The notes under the pieces: model-generated
Told to the model about the DNA's origin: nothing
Database searches by the model: none
What the model saw: only the letters and a program-made list of their open reading frames with translations
Position numbers and translations under genes: made by a program
Shown: positions 36,973-44,033 of the stretch, piece by piece
Layout: every line of letters begins with the position of its first letter
Numbering within the stretch: the first letter of the stretch is position 1
DNA from: Roseibium sp.
GTDB taxonomy: Bacteria; Pseudomonadota; Alphaproteobacteria; Rhizobiales; Stappiaceae
Direction: 5' to 3'
Length of the DNA: 64,000 nucleotides
Assembly: GCA_017643215.1 (NCBI GenBank)
Contig: JAEPNV010000009.1
Span: 1-64,000, forward strand

Positions 36973-38070
36973 TTGAGACTGCTCCGAAGTCAAGTTCAAC
37001 ACTTTTCTGTCACCTCCGGTATTAACAACGGCACATCCGGACCTGATTTCTTCACACTCTCGGAAAATGTAGGCACCCTAGAAATACACTCTGGAAGCGG
37101 CTACGACACTTTTCGAGCTCCAATTAACCTTCTAAGTAACTGGACATCTACAGGATTAGATCATTTCTCATTCTATGGAAGCTCCAACACTATCACGTCT
37201 TTTATTGTTACTGCCGACGATGTCGTTGTGAATTTGAGGGACACGGAAAGCACGGTTGTCGTCGACCTGCAAGGCACAGAGATTAACTCCACCGGCGGCC
37301 GGCACACCGTTCTCAACGCTTATTTGCATGAAATTACTGAGTTCGACATGCAAACCGGGCTCTATGAAGGCACGTTTTCCGGGGCGGCTCTTCAGAACCG
37401 TCTGACCGGTTTCGACGGCGTGATCGCCGGAGCCGGGAATGACCGGGTATTTGGATCTTGGGGTGATGAAACAGTCATTCTCGGCGCGGGCACCAATGCA
37501 TTTGATGGCCGAAGTGGTTTCAACACCTATGGTGTTGTCGGCGATCGCACGGAATTTTCCATTTCCAGTTCCGACGGCGTTTTTACAATTGCCAAAATCT
37601 CCGATCCCGATGGGCACAATGCCGTTGCCAGCAATATTGAACGGATCGGATTCTATGACACGAGCTACAACAAAACCGGTGAACTGGCGTTTGATCTTGA
37701 TGGCAACGCCGGCCAGACGTACCGCCTTTACAAGGCGGCCTTCGACCGCGCGCCGGATGACGCGGGCCTGTCTCACAATGTCGCGCTGATGGATGGCGGC
37801 ATGTCCATCCATGACATGTCGAATGCCTTCATCCGCTCGGCCGAGTTCATCGGGACCTACGGGCCGGCAATTGATGACACCGCTTTCGTCACGCTGCTTT
37901 ACACCAACGTTCTGGATCGGAATCCGGATGCCGCTGGGTTGGCAGGCTGGGAGGACCGGCTTGCCAGCGGCACCTGGGGCCGGAACGAGGTTCTGTTCGG
38001 CTTTTCCGAAAGCGCCGAAAACAAAGCGAATGTCGCGGCCGAGATCAATGACGGTATCTGGCTGATGTGA
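36973..38070 (+). CDS. RTX-like protein with C-terminal DUF4214 domain
   Basis: A 365-residue acidic protein, probably exported by a type I system. Residues 20-200 contain RTX-like Gly/Asp repeats (DGVIAGAGNDRVFGSWGDE and VILGAGTNAFDGRSG). The last 110 residues form a DUF4214 domain (TYRLYKAAFDRAPDDAGLSHN, VTLLYTNVLDRNPDAAGLAGW) common in large secreted alphaproteobacterial proteins. The only in-frame start near the 5' end is the TTG at 36973; an in-frame stop lies 36 bases upstream. The first 500 bases are clearly more AT-rich than the neighbours. No type I exporter genes are adjacent. Confidence 0.7.
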   Translation: MRLLRSQVQHFSVTSGINNGTSGPDFFTLSENVGTLEIHSGSGYDTFRAPINLLSNWTSTGLDHFSFYGSSNTITSFIVTADDVVVNLRDTESTVVVDLQGTEINSTGGRHTVLNAYLHEITEFDMQTGLYEGTFSGAALQNRLTGFDGVIAGAGNDRVFGSWGDETVILGAGTNAFDGRSGFNTYGVVGDRTEFSISSSDGVFTIAKISDPDGHNAVASNIERIGFYDTSYNKTGELAFDLDGNAGQTYRLYKAAFDRAPDDAGLSHNVALMDGGMSIHDMSNAFIRSAEFIGTYGPAIDDTAFVTLLYTNVLDRNPDAAGLAGWEDRLASGTWGRNEVLFGFSESAENKANVAAEINDGIWLM

Positions 38071-38099
38071 CCGCCGGCGATCACAGCGAACCGCCTTCG

Positions 38100-38564
38100 C
38101 TACCCACCTGTGCTGTCCGGCCGGTCGCCAAGCAGATAGCGCGGGCCACGGCCGTGACGGGCGGCACTGTCACCGGAATTGTAGAGCCGGCAGGATTTCA
38201 GCGACAGGCAGCCGCAACCGATGCAGCCGTCGAGCTTGTCCCGGAGCGCGGTCAGCCGCTCGATCTTTTCATCCAGATGGGCCTGAAAGCGCCGGCTGAT
38301 CTTGGTCCAGTCGGCCTTGGTCGGCGCCCGTCCATCGGGCAGGCTGTCCAGTTGCGCGGCGATCTCGGCAATCGTGAAGCCGAACTCCTGCGCAATCATG
38401 GCAAACGACAAGCGGCGGATATCGGCGCGTAAAAACCGCCTTTGTCCCCCCGCATTGCGGACCGGTGCCACCAGCCCTTTTGTTTCGTAAAAGCGGATGG
38501 CGGAGACCGACAGGCCGGTCCGGGCCGCAAGGTCGCCAATTGACAACAGGTCGGTCGTTTTCAT
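38100..38564 (-). CDS. soxR: Redox-sensitive MerR-family activator SoxR
   Basis: A 154-residue protein. The MerR helix-turn-helix is at residues 5-40 (LLSIGDLAARTGLSVSAIRFYETKGLVAP), followed by a dimerisation helix and the [2Fe-2S] cluster motif CIGCGCLSLKSC (C-x2-C-x-C-x5-C). Oxidation of the cluster by redox-cycling compounds or superoxide turns it into an activator. It is divergent from a VOC protein gene, and a matching SoxR box lies between them. No soxS gene is present, as expected outside enterobacteria. Confidence 0.95.
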   Translation of the reverse strand: MKTTDLLSIGDLAARTGLSVSAIRFYETKGLVAPVRNAGGQRRFLRADIRRLSFAMIAQEFGFTIAEIAAQLDSLPDGRAPTKADWTKISRRFQAHLDEKIERLTALRDKLDGCIGCGCLSLKSCRLYNSGDSAARHGRGPRYLLGDRPDSTGG

Positions 38565-38592
38565 GTCCGCTCGTCTTTTTCCGACATAAACC

Positions 38593-38623
38593 TTGACCTC
38601 AAGTAAGGTTGAGGAATTATATC
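38593..38623 (+). promoter_or_regulatory. SoxR-controlled promoter with 19-bp spacer
   Basis: TTGACC (38593-38598) and TATATC (38618-38623) are separated by 19 bases, the over-long spacer that MerR-family activators require. The 18-bp SoxR box CCTCAAGTAAGGTTGAGG (38597-38614) fills the spacer and matches the known consensus CCTCAAGTTAACTTGAGG at all but the central bases. It reads toward the VOC gene at 38694. Confidence 0.9.
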
Positions 38624-38693
38624 TAGTGTCCCAAGGCGCGGCGCGCCTGTCAATCCGGTCATCAGACCCCAGACCAAGAAGAAGGGACATCAC

Positions 38694-39086
38694 ATGAGCA
38701 GCGCTTTTCTGGAACACGTGAACGTGACGGTGAAAGATCCGGAAGCAACCGCGAAGAAGCTTGTCGACTGGTTCGACTGGAGGATCCGGTGGAACGGTGC
38801 GGCCAAGAACGGCGGTGTCAGCTATCACGTGGGCAATGACACCAGCTACATCGCGCTTTATTCAAGCCTTAACGGCACCGGTCATGCACAAGCCGCCGAC
38901 AGCTATCACACGGCCGGCGGATTGAACCATGTGGCGGTCGTGGTGGATGATCTGGATGCCGCCGAGCAGCGGATCCTGAACGATGGCTATCGGACCCACA
39001 GCCACGGCGACTATGAACCCGGCCGGCGGTTCTATTTCCACGAGGACAACGGCATCGAAATCGAGGTCGTCTCCTACGGCAATTAG
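38694..39086 (+). CDS. VOC-family protein (SoxR target)
   Basis: A 130-residue single vicinal-oxygen-chelate domain: FLEHVNVTVKDPEATAKKLVDWFDWRIRW at the start, GGLNHVAVVVDDLDAAEQRI in the second half, and a terminal RRFYFHEDNGIEIEVVSY with the usual metal-ligand Glu position. Members include glyoxalases and antibiotic-binding or modifying enzymes. The promoter carries a SoxR box, so it should be induced by redox-active compounds, perhaps to bind or detoxify them. The ATG follows GAAGGGA. Confidence 0.88.
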   Translation: MSSAFLEHVNVTVKDPEATAKKLVDWFDWRIRWNGAAKNGGVSYHVGNDTSYIALYSSLNGTGHAQAADSYHTAGGLNHVAVVVDDLDAAEQRILNDGYRTHSHGDYEPGRRFYFHEDNGIEIEVVSYGN

Positions 39087-39128
39087 GACAGTACGACGAA
39101 CCTAAGCTCAACCGGCAAGCCGTGCCCG

Positions 39129-39917
39129 CTATGGGCGCGGCGCCGGCTGGCACACGGCGCATACAAAGGCCCGGCGGTTGTCGATCTCCAGACGCGTCAC
39201 CGGTCCGGCGCAGGCCGGGCATCGGTCCTTGTTAAAGATGTTGACGCGCTCCCGGTACCGGCCTTTTCCGGCCGGGGCGTCATCCACCGTAATGATTGCA
39301 TTGTGTTTGACGCCGAGTACCAGCAGGGCGGCCGCATCGGTCCAAATCCGCTCCAGATCCGCCCGGCTGAGGTCCTTTCCGGCGCGGTCCGGATGGATGT
39401 TTTGACGCCACAGGATCTCGGTCCGGTAGATGTTGCCAATGCCGGACAAGACGGATTGGTTCATCAGCAGCCGGCCGATGCCTGTCCGGCTCTTCAAGAT
39501 CCGCGTGAACGCGCGCTCGCGGTCGGCATCGGCACGAAGGACGTCCGGCCCAATCCGGTCTTTCAAGCGCGCGAATTGGGCCGGATCCAAAACCTCGCAG
39601 ATGGCCGGACCGTTGATGTCGACCAGATGCGTATCGCCGACAAGACGCACCCGCACGGCCCCGACCGGGTCCGGCTCGGGCAGCTTGCGTTTGCGGATCC
39701 GGCCAAACAGGCCAAGATGGATGTGGAGAACATCGCCGGTATCGAACCGGTAGACCAGGTGTTTGCCAAACGCCTCGACATCGTCGCAGCGGCTGCCGCT
39801 GAGACGGGCCGCACCGTCAGAGAACCGCCCTTGCGGCGAGGTGATGCGAAGCACCCGCCCCTTCAAAAGACGGCGATGATCGTTCGCGGCGCGATGAATG
39901 GTGTGGCCTTCGGGCAT
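39129..39917 (-). CDS. Fpg/Nei-family DNA glycosylase
   Basis: A 262-residue base-excision repair enzyme. It begins MPEGHTIHRAANDH: Pro2 is the expected Schiff-base nucleophile and Glu3 the catalytic acid, and GHTIHR is typical of Nei/Nei2-like proteins rather than Fpg. The helix-two-turn-helix segment is MNQSVLSGIGNIYRTEILW, and a four-Cys zinc finger closes the protein (CPACAGPVTRLEIDN...FVCAVCQ). It removes oxidised bases, probably pyrimidines, and nicks the strand. Confidence 0.93.
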   Translation of the reverse strand: MPEGHTIHRAANDHRRLLKGRVLRITSPQGRFSDGAARLSGSRCDDVEAFGKHLVYRFDTGDVLHIHLGLFGRIRKRKLPEPDPVGAVRVRLVGDTHLVDINGPAICEVLDPAQFARLKDRIGPDVLRADADRERAFTRILKSRTGIGRLLMNQSVLSGIGNIYRTEILWRQNIHPDRAGKDLSRADLERIWTDAAALLVLGVKHNAIITVDDAPAGKGRYRERVNIFNKDRCPACAGPVTRLEIDNRRAFVCAVCQPAPRP

Positions 39918-40003
39918 TGATCCTGCGGTATTTCAGATGAGCTGCGGCATAAACGCCCAATGTCATACGCAACCCCGTTTGCCCTGGCTCACTTCCAGTT
40001 TGT

Positions 40004-40771
40004 CTATCGTGGTGCCATGCGGATGGCGCCATCCAGGCGGATCGTTTCACCGTTCAGCATGTCGTTCTCGATGATGGACCGCACCAATGCGGCATATTCA
40101 TGCGTCCGCCCGAGCCTGGAGGGAAACGGTACCTGCTCCCCGAGCGAGGCCTGTACGTCTTGAGAAAGGCCGAGCAGCATCGGCGTTTCGAAGATCCCGG
40201 GCGCGATTGTCATCACACGGATCCCGGATTTGGACAGATCCCGCGCGACGGGAAGGGTCAGGCCGGCAATGCCCGCCTTGGATGCGGCATAGGCCACCTG
40301 GCCGATCTGGCCATCGAACGCGGCGACCGATGCGGTTGAGATGATCACGCCCCGGCCGCCGTCGTCGGTCACCGGTTGCAGCTTCGCCATCGCTGTCGCG
40401 GCGATCGACATGCACCGGAAAGATCCGCTGAGGTTGACCGCAATCACCTTTTCAAACAGGTCCATGGGGTGCGGCGTTCCCCGTGAGGTTGTCTTGGCGA
40501 CCGGCGCGATGCCGGCGCAGTTGACCAAAATGCGCTCAACCCCGTGCGCCGCGCGTGCTGCGTCAAATCCGGCCTCCACGCTCGCCTGGTCCGTGACATC
40601 CACATCGACGAACAGGCCACCGGTCTCCCTGGCCACCGCGGCGCCTGCATTTTGATCCCGGTCGAAGATCGTGACCTTGGCACTTTCCGCTGCGAGCATG
40701 CGCGCCGTCGCCGCGCCAAGGCCGGACGCGCCGCCGGTCACGACAGCCGCGACATCTCGGTTAAGTTGCAT
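40004..40771 (-). CDS. SDR dehydrogenase, 3-hydroxyacyl-CoA dehydrogenase type 2-like
   Basis: A 255-residue classical short-chain dehydrogenase: NAD motif VVTGGASGLGAATARMLA, NCAGIAP, catalytic Ser in STASVAAFDGQIGQVAYAASKAG with the Tyr-x3-Lys pair, and the tail NGETIRLDGAIRMAPR. The pattern AVNLSGSFRCM...GIFETPMLLGL is typical of the HSD17B10-like group acting on short branched 3-hydroxyacyl-CoA in isoleucine or fatty-acid breakdown. The ATG at 40771 follows GGAGG. It has no operon partners here. Confidence 0.88.
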   Translation of the reverse strand: MQLNRDVAAVVTGGASGLGAATARMLAAESAKVTIFDRDQNAGAAVARETGGLFVDVDVTDQASVEAGFDAARAAHGVERILVNCAGIAPVAKTTSRGTPHPMDLFEKVIAVNLSGSFRCMSIAATAMAKLQPVTDDGGRGVIISTASVAAFDGQIGQVAYAASKAGIAGLTLPVARDLSKSGIRVMTIAPGIFETPMLLGLSQDVQASLGEQVPFPSRLGRTHEYAALVRSIIENDMLNGETIRLDGAIRMAPR

Positions 40772-40829
40772 CGACGCCTCCGGATTTATCCGCAGTTAAT
40801 TGTTGTTTTTACTTATTTTTTTTCATCAT

Positions 40830-40847
40830 ATTGACTTAAACGTCAAT
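40830..40847. promoter_or_regulatory. Palindromic operator upstream of the SDR gene
   Basis: ATTGAC-TTAAAC-GTCAAT has perfect 6-bp arms and lies 59 bases before the SDR start, in the AT-rich promoter zone. It resembles sites of MerR-type LiuR regulators of branched-chain acyl-CoA breakdown, but that is from memory of the motif and not certain. Confidence 0.45.
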
Positions 40848-41062
40848 CAATTGGCCGAATTTGACGAAAAATGATGCTGCGGTCAAGTGGGAAGAAGGCG
40901 GCGCGGCATAGGCCACATGTGCGCGCACGTGACGAACCGGGAATTGCCGGTTAGGCGAATGTCCAACCGGGCAAATGAACCGGCGCGCCGCGCGCTATGA
41001 CGTCGTGGAGTGTGGGGCGCGTCTGCTGCCAACCGGTTTGGTTTTCCGGCCGGCCTGTTACC

Positions 41063-42415
41063 CTAGGCGAGCACCTGAAGATCGAGCGGTTCGCGAAGCC
41101 CCGCCACCGGACGGGCCTGCCGCAACTCGCCGGTGCCGCCGTCATAACCTTGATCAAGGGCCAACCGGAACGTGGGCGAGTCCGTCAAGGCCGTGGACCC
41201 CTCGGTCTTGTTGGCGTCTTCCAATTTCGCCGCCCGGTTCACCGCATCACCGATCACCGTGAATTCAAGCCGGTCGCTTGATCCGACGACGCCGACCGTC
41301 ACCGGGCCGGCGGCGACGGCTGTGCCGACCCGAAACGTGCCCGGCCACCCCAAATCGGCGAAGCGCCGGGCCTCGACGTCTAGGGCCTCGACCAGGCGCC
41401 GGGCGGCACGAAGCGCATCGGCCGCATAGGTCTCGGAGGGGCGGACCGCGCCGAAGGTCGCCAGAATCCCGTCGCCCAGGAATTTGTCAACGCGTCCGCC
41501 CGCGTCCTGAATGACGGACAACGACACATCCTGATAGGCCGCCAGGATCGCCATGACCTGTTCTGGCGCAAGCCGGTCGGCGGTCGTGGTGAACCCCCGG
41601 ATGTCGACATAAAGGATTGCGGCCTCTCGCACCGTCCCCTCGCCCGCTTTGAGCGCACTTTCCGCATCCGTGATCGATTGGGCGACCTCCGGCGCGAAAA
41701 ACCGTTTGAGGTCGCTGGCGGCCGTGTGATCTCGGACCGACTCGAACAGCATCTCCCTGCCCCGGTAAAGCGCCACAGACAGGATGATCGTGACCGTCAG
41801 GATCACCATGGTCTTGTCGAGCTCTGCACCCACCAGAATTGTGTTTCCGGTGAGGTATTCGACATAGTTGCGCGTCACGTGCATGCCGCCCATGTCGGCC
41901 AGAACCGCGTAGGCGACCAGCGCCAACCAGCCGCAGACCGCGACCAGCCCGGTCGTCAGAACGAACCTTGGATCAAACCGCAGCGCCCGCAAACCGATGA
42001 AAATGAACACGTACATCAAGGTGGGCGCCTTGAGATAAAAGGTCGGATGCTGGTTGTACTGGATGTGGAAGGAAAAAATCAGGCCGGTGAGCAGGGCCAT
42101 GTCAACGCCGATGGAGATCAGCAAATACCATTCCGGCAGTTCATAACGGTAGGACAGTGCAAGCCGGACCACGGTAAACAGGAAGTACCCGCCAAGCGCG
42201 AAGGGCACGAAGTTGAAACCGTCGGCGCCTTCCGCGCGCGGCGCAATGGCGTAAAGCACGGCAAAAAAGAGCACGATTCCCAGTTGAACCCATGAAATCA
42301 GCCGCTCTGACGCGGCTTCCCGGGCGCGGATCTCGGCGCGCACCCGTTCCGGAATTCCCGTTTCCGGCGGACCACCGCGGATGATGTAGCGGACCCTGTC
42401 ACCCCATTTGGACAT
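41063..42415 (-). CDS. Membrane-bound class III adenylate cyclase
   Basis: A 450-residue protein with about six transmembrane helices (residues 38-235) and a C-terminal class III cyclase domain (about 255-450). The metal-binding Asp residues are in AILYVDIRGFTTTADRL and RVDKFLGDGILATFG; the Lys in DKFLGD and the Asp in FTVIGDAVNRAAKLE favour ATP; the Asn/Arg transition-state residues are in the same NRAAKLE. It should make cAMP. A terminator-like hairpin separates it from the upstream metallo-hydrolase, so it is probably its own unit although next to a cNMP-binding gene. Confidence 0.92.
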   Translation of the reverse strand: MSKWGDRVRYIIRGGPPETGIPERVRAEIRAREAASERLISWVQLGIVLFFAVLYAIAPRAEGADGFNFVPFALGGYFLFTVVRLALSYRYELPEWYLLISIGVDMALLTGLIFSFHIQYNQHPTFYLKAPTLMYVFIFIGLRALRFDPRFVLTTGLVAVCGWLALVAYAVLADMGGMHVTRNYVEYLTGNTILVGAELDKTMVILTVTIILSVALYRGREMLFESVRDHTAASDLKRFFAPEVAQSITDAESALKAGEGTVREAAILYVDIRGFTTTADRLAPEQVMAILAAYQDVSLSVIQDAGGRVDKFLGDGILATFGAVRPSETYAADALRAARRLVEALDVEARRFADLGWPGTFRVGTAVAAGPVTVGVVGSSDRLEFTVIGDAVNRAAKLEDANKTEGSTALTDSPTFRLALDQGYDGGTGELRQARPVAGLREPLDLQVLA

Positions 42416-42518
42416 GATACTCCAAACCCCACTTGGCGCGGTTGCCGGGCAGTTTTACCGGAAAACGAAGAGTGGCCGCGGCCGTTCAAGAACATGCATT
42501 GTCTTTAGCGAAACTGGT

Positions 42519-42544
42519 CCGCCTTGGCCCGCACGACAAGGCGG
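42519..42544 (-). terminator. Hairpin 3' of the MBL-fold gene
   Basis: CCGCCTTG (42519-42526) pairs perfectly with CAAGGCGG (42537-42544). It lies 34 bases past the MBL gene stop. On the + strand a CTTTTCTCC run follows, so it may act in both directions. Confidence 0.6.
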
Positions 42545-42577
42545 CTTTTCTCCATTGTGAAAGTCTGTGATCCAAGG

Positions 42578-43408
42578 TTATGGCTTTAGGACCATGCCCT
42601 CGCTGGCCACGAGCGTGCCCGGAAAAGCTTCTTGCGCCGCCATCCCGATTTCATCCAGTTCATCGTCCGTCCGCCTCGGATCGTGGTGGAAGAGCACCGG
42701 CGTCTTGACATTGCCCTGGCGGGCCAGAGCGACCGCCTTTTGCCACGTGGAGTGCCCCCACCCTTTGTAGGTGTCATACTCCTCGTCGGTGAACATGGCG
42801 TCGTAGATCATCACGTCGGACCCGTCGACGAAGCCGGGCAGGCGATCGTCGACGTCGGGATTGCCGTGCTCGTGATCTGTGATGATGCTGATCGACTTGC
42901 CGTGGTAGTCGAACCGGTAGCCGCACGCCCCGCCTGGATGATTGAGCCTGATGGTCTTGACCGACAGATCATCCGGGCGCGGCAAGGCCTTGCCCGCCTC
43001 GAATGTAAGGAAGGACAAAGCCTTCAGGGATTTGGCCGCCAACGGAAAGATCGGCGGTGACATGATCCGGCTGACGATATCCGACAGGCAGGTGCTGTCG
43101 TCCTGAAAATGGCCTGCCCATGCGCGGACCGTGAAGTTCGGGTCAAACGCCGGTTTGAAAAACGGCAGGCCGCAAATGTGGTCGAGATGGGTGTGCGTGA
43201 ACAGCAAATCGACCTCACGCGGCCCCTCGCGGTTGTAAAGGTCCATGCCGAGATTGCGGGCACCGGAGCCGCAGTCGATAAGCACCAGCGCCCCGCCGGC
43301 ACAGAGCTCGAAACAGGTGGTCTCGCCCCCGTAGCGCAACGTGCCGGCGCCGGGCGTCGGTGTTGACCCACGGGCGCCCCAGCAGCGAAGCCAAAACTCA
43401 TCCGACAC
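42578..43408 (-). CDS. Metallo-beta-lactamase-fold hydrolase (RNase Z/PDE-like)
   Basis: A 276-residue MBL-fold protein with the dinuclear metal motif LLFTHTHLDHICGLPFF (HxHxDH), later ligands in ITDHEHG, the Asp in SDVMIYDAMFTDEEY and the His in VLFHHDP. The opening LRCWGARGSTPTPG is shared with RNase Z-like and class II cyclic-nucleotide phosphodiesterase-like proteins. It starts with GTG at 43408 behind GAGGAG. Beside a cNMP-binding protein and an adenylate cyclase, a phosphodiesterase role is attractive but unproven. Confidence 0.85.
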   Translation of the reverse strand: MSDEFWLRCWGARGSTPTPGAGTLRYGGETTCFELCAGGALVLIDCGSGARNLGMDLYNREGPREVDLLFTHTHLDHICGLPFFKPAFDPNFTVRAWAGHFQDDSTCLSDIVSRIMSPPIFPLAAKSLKALSFLTFEAGKALPRPDDLSVKTIRLNHPGGACGYRFDYHGKSISIITDHEHGNPDVDDRLPGFVDGSDVMIYDAMFTDEEYDTYKGWGHSTWQKAVALARQGNVKTPVLFHHDPRRTDDELDEIGMAAQEAFPGTLVASEGMVLKP

Positions 43409-43484
43409 GAACAGCTCCTCGCTCGCTTCACCACCGGCCGCTCAGCATAGCAGGCAACCGATCCCCCACATTGCCGGCCTGCAA

Positions 43485-43940
43485 TCAAGCCGCAGCGCCG
43501 GTCCGTGCCGCGGCAAGGTCCCGCGTCGTGCGCTCCAGCCGCATCGCAAGCGTGCGCATCACTTCCAATGACATATCCGGAAACTCTTTCAAGAGTTTCA
43601 AGAAATCATCCTTGGAGACAGTCAGGACGTCCATATCCCCGACCGCAATCAAAGTCGCCGTTCTTGGAACGTCACACAGGATCGCGATTTCACCGACGAT
43701 GGAGTGTTCACCGACTTGGGCCACCGTCTTGTCGCCCTCCGGCGTGTTGACCTTCACGTCCGCCTGCCCGGTCAGGATGATAAAGGCGCTGTCGCCCTCC
43801 TCCCCTTGCGTACACAGACGTTCGCCAGCCTTGTACTCCATTCGGTCGCTGATGAAGGCGAGCAGGCGCAGTTTTGTTTCGTCGATCCCGCGAAAGAGCG
43901 GCACCCGCCTGAGGGCCTCGACTTCGGTTTCTAACGACAT
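43485..43940 (-). CDS. Single-domain cyclic-nucleotide-binding protein
   Basis: A 151-residue protein that is essentially one CNB domain. The phosphate-binding cassette VGEIAILCDVPRTATLIAV (residues 82-100) keeps the Glu for the ribose 2'-OH and the Arg for the phosphate, with Thr in the RTAT position typical of cAMP or cGMP binders. No DNA-binding or enzyme domain follows, only a basic C-terminal helix. The ATG at 43940 has a perfect GGAGGT upstream. It lies between the odd ABC protein and the MBL hydrolase on the same strand and probably regulates a partner by contact. Confidence 0.9.
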   Translation of the reverse strand: MSLETEVEALRRVPLFRGIDETKLRLLAFISDRMEYKAGERLCTQGEEGDSAFIILTGQADVKVNTPEGDKTVAQVGEHSIVGEIAILCDVPRTATLIAVGDMDVLTVSKDDFLKLLKEFPDMSLEVMRTLAMRLERTTRDLAAARTGAAA

Positions 43941-44033
43941 TTGCACCTCCATTGACCTTTGCGTCCGGTTTTCCCGATATCATCAAAGGCCTGTTTTTGA
44001 TCAGAAAAGCACCTTCAACCCAAAGCCTCAAGA

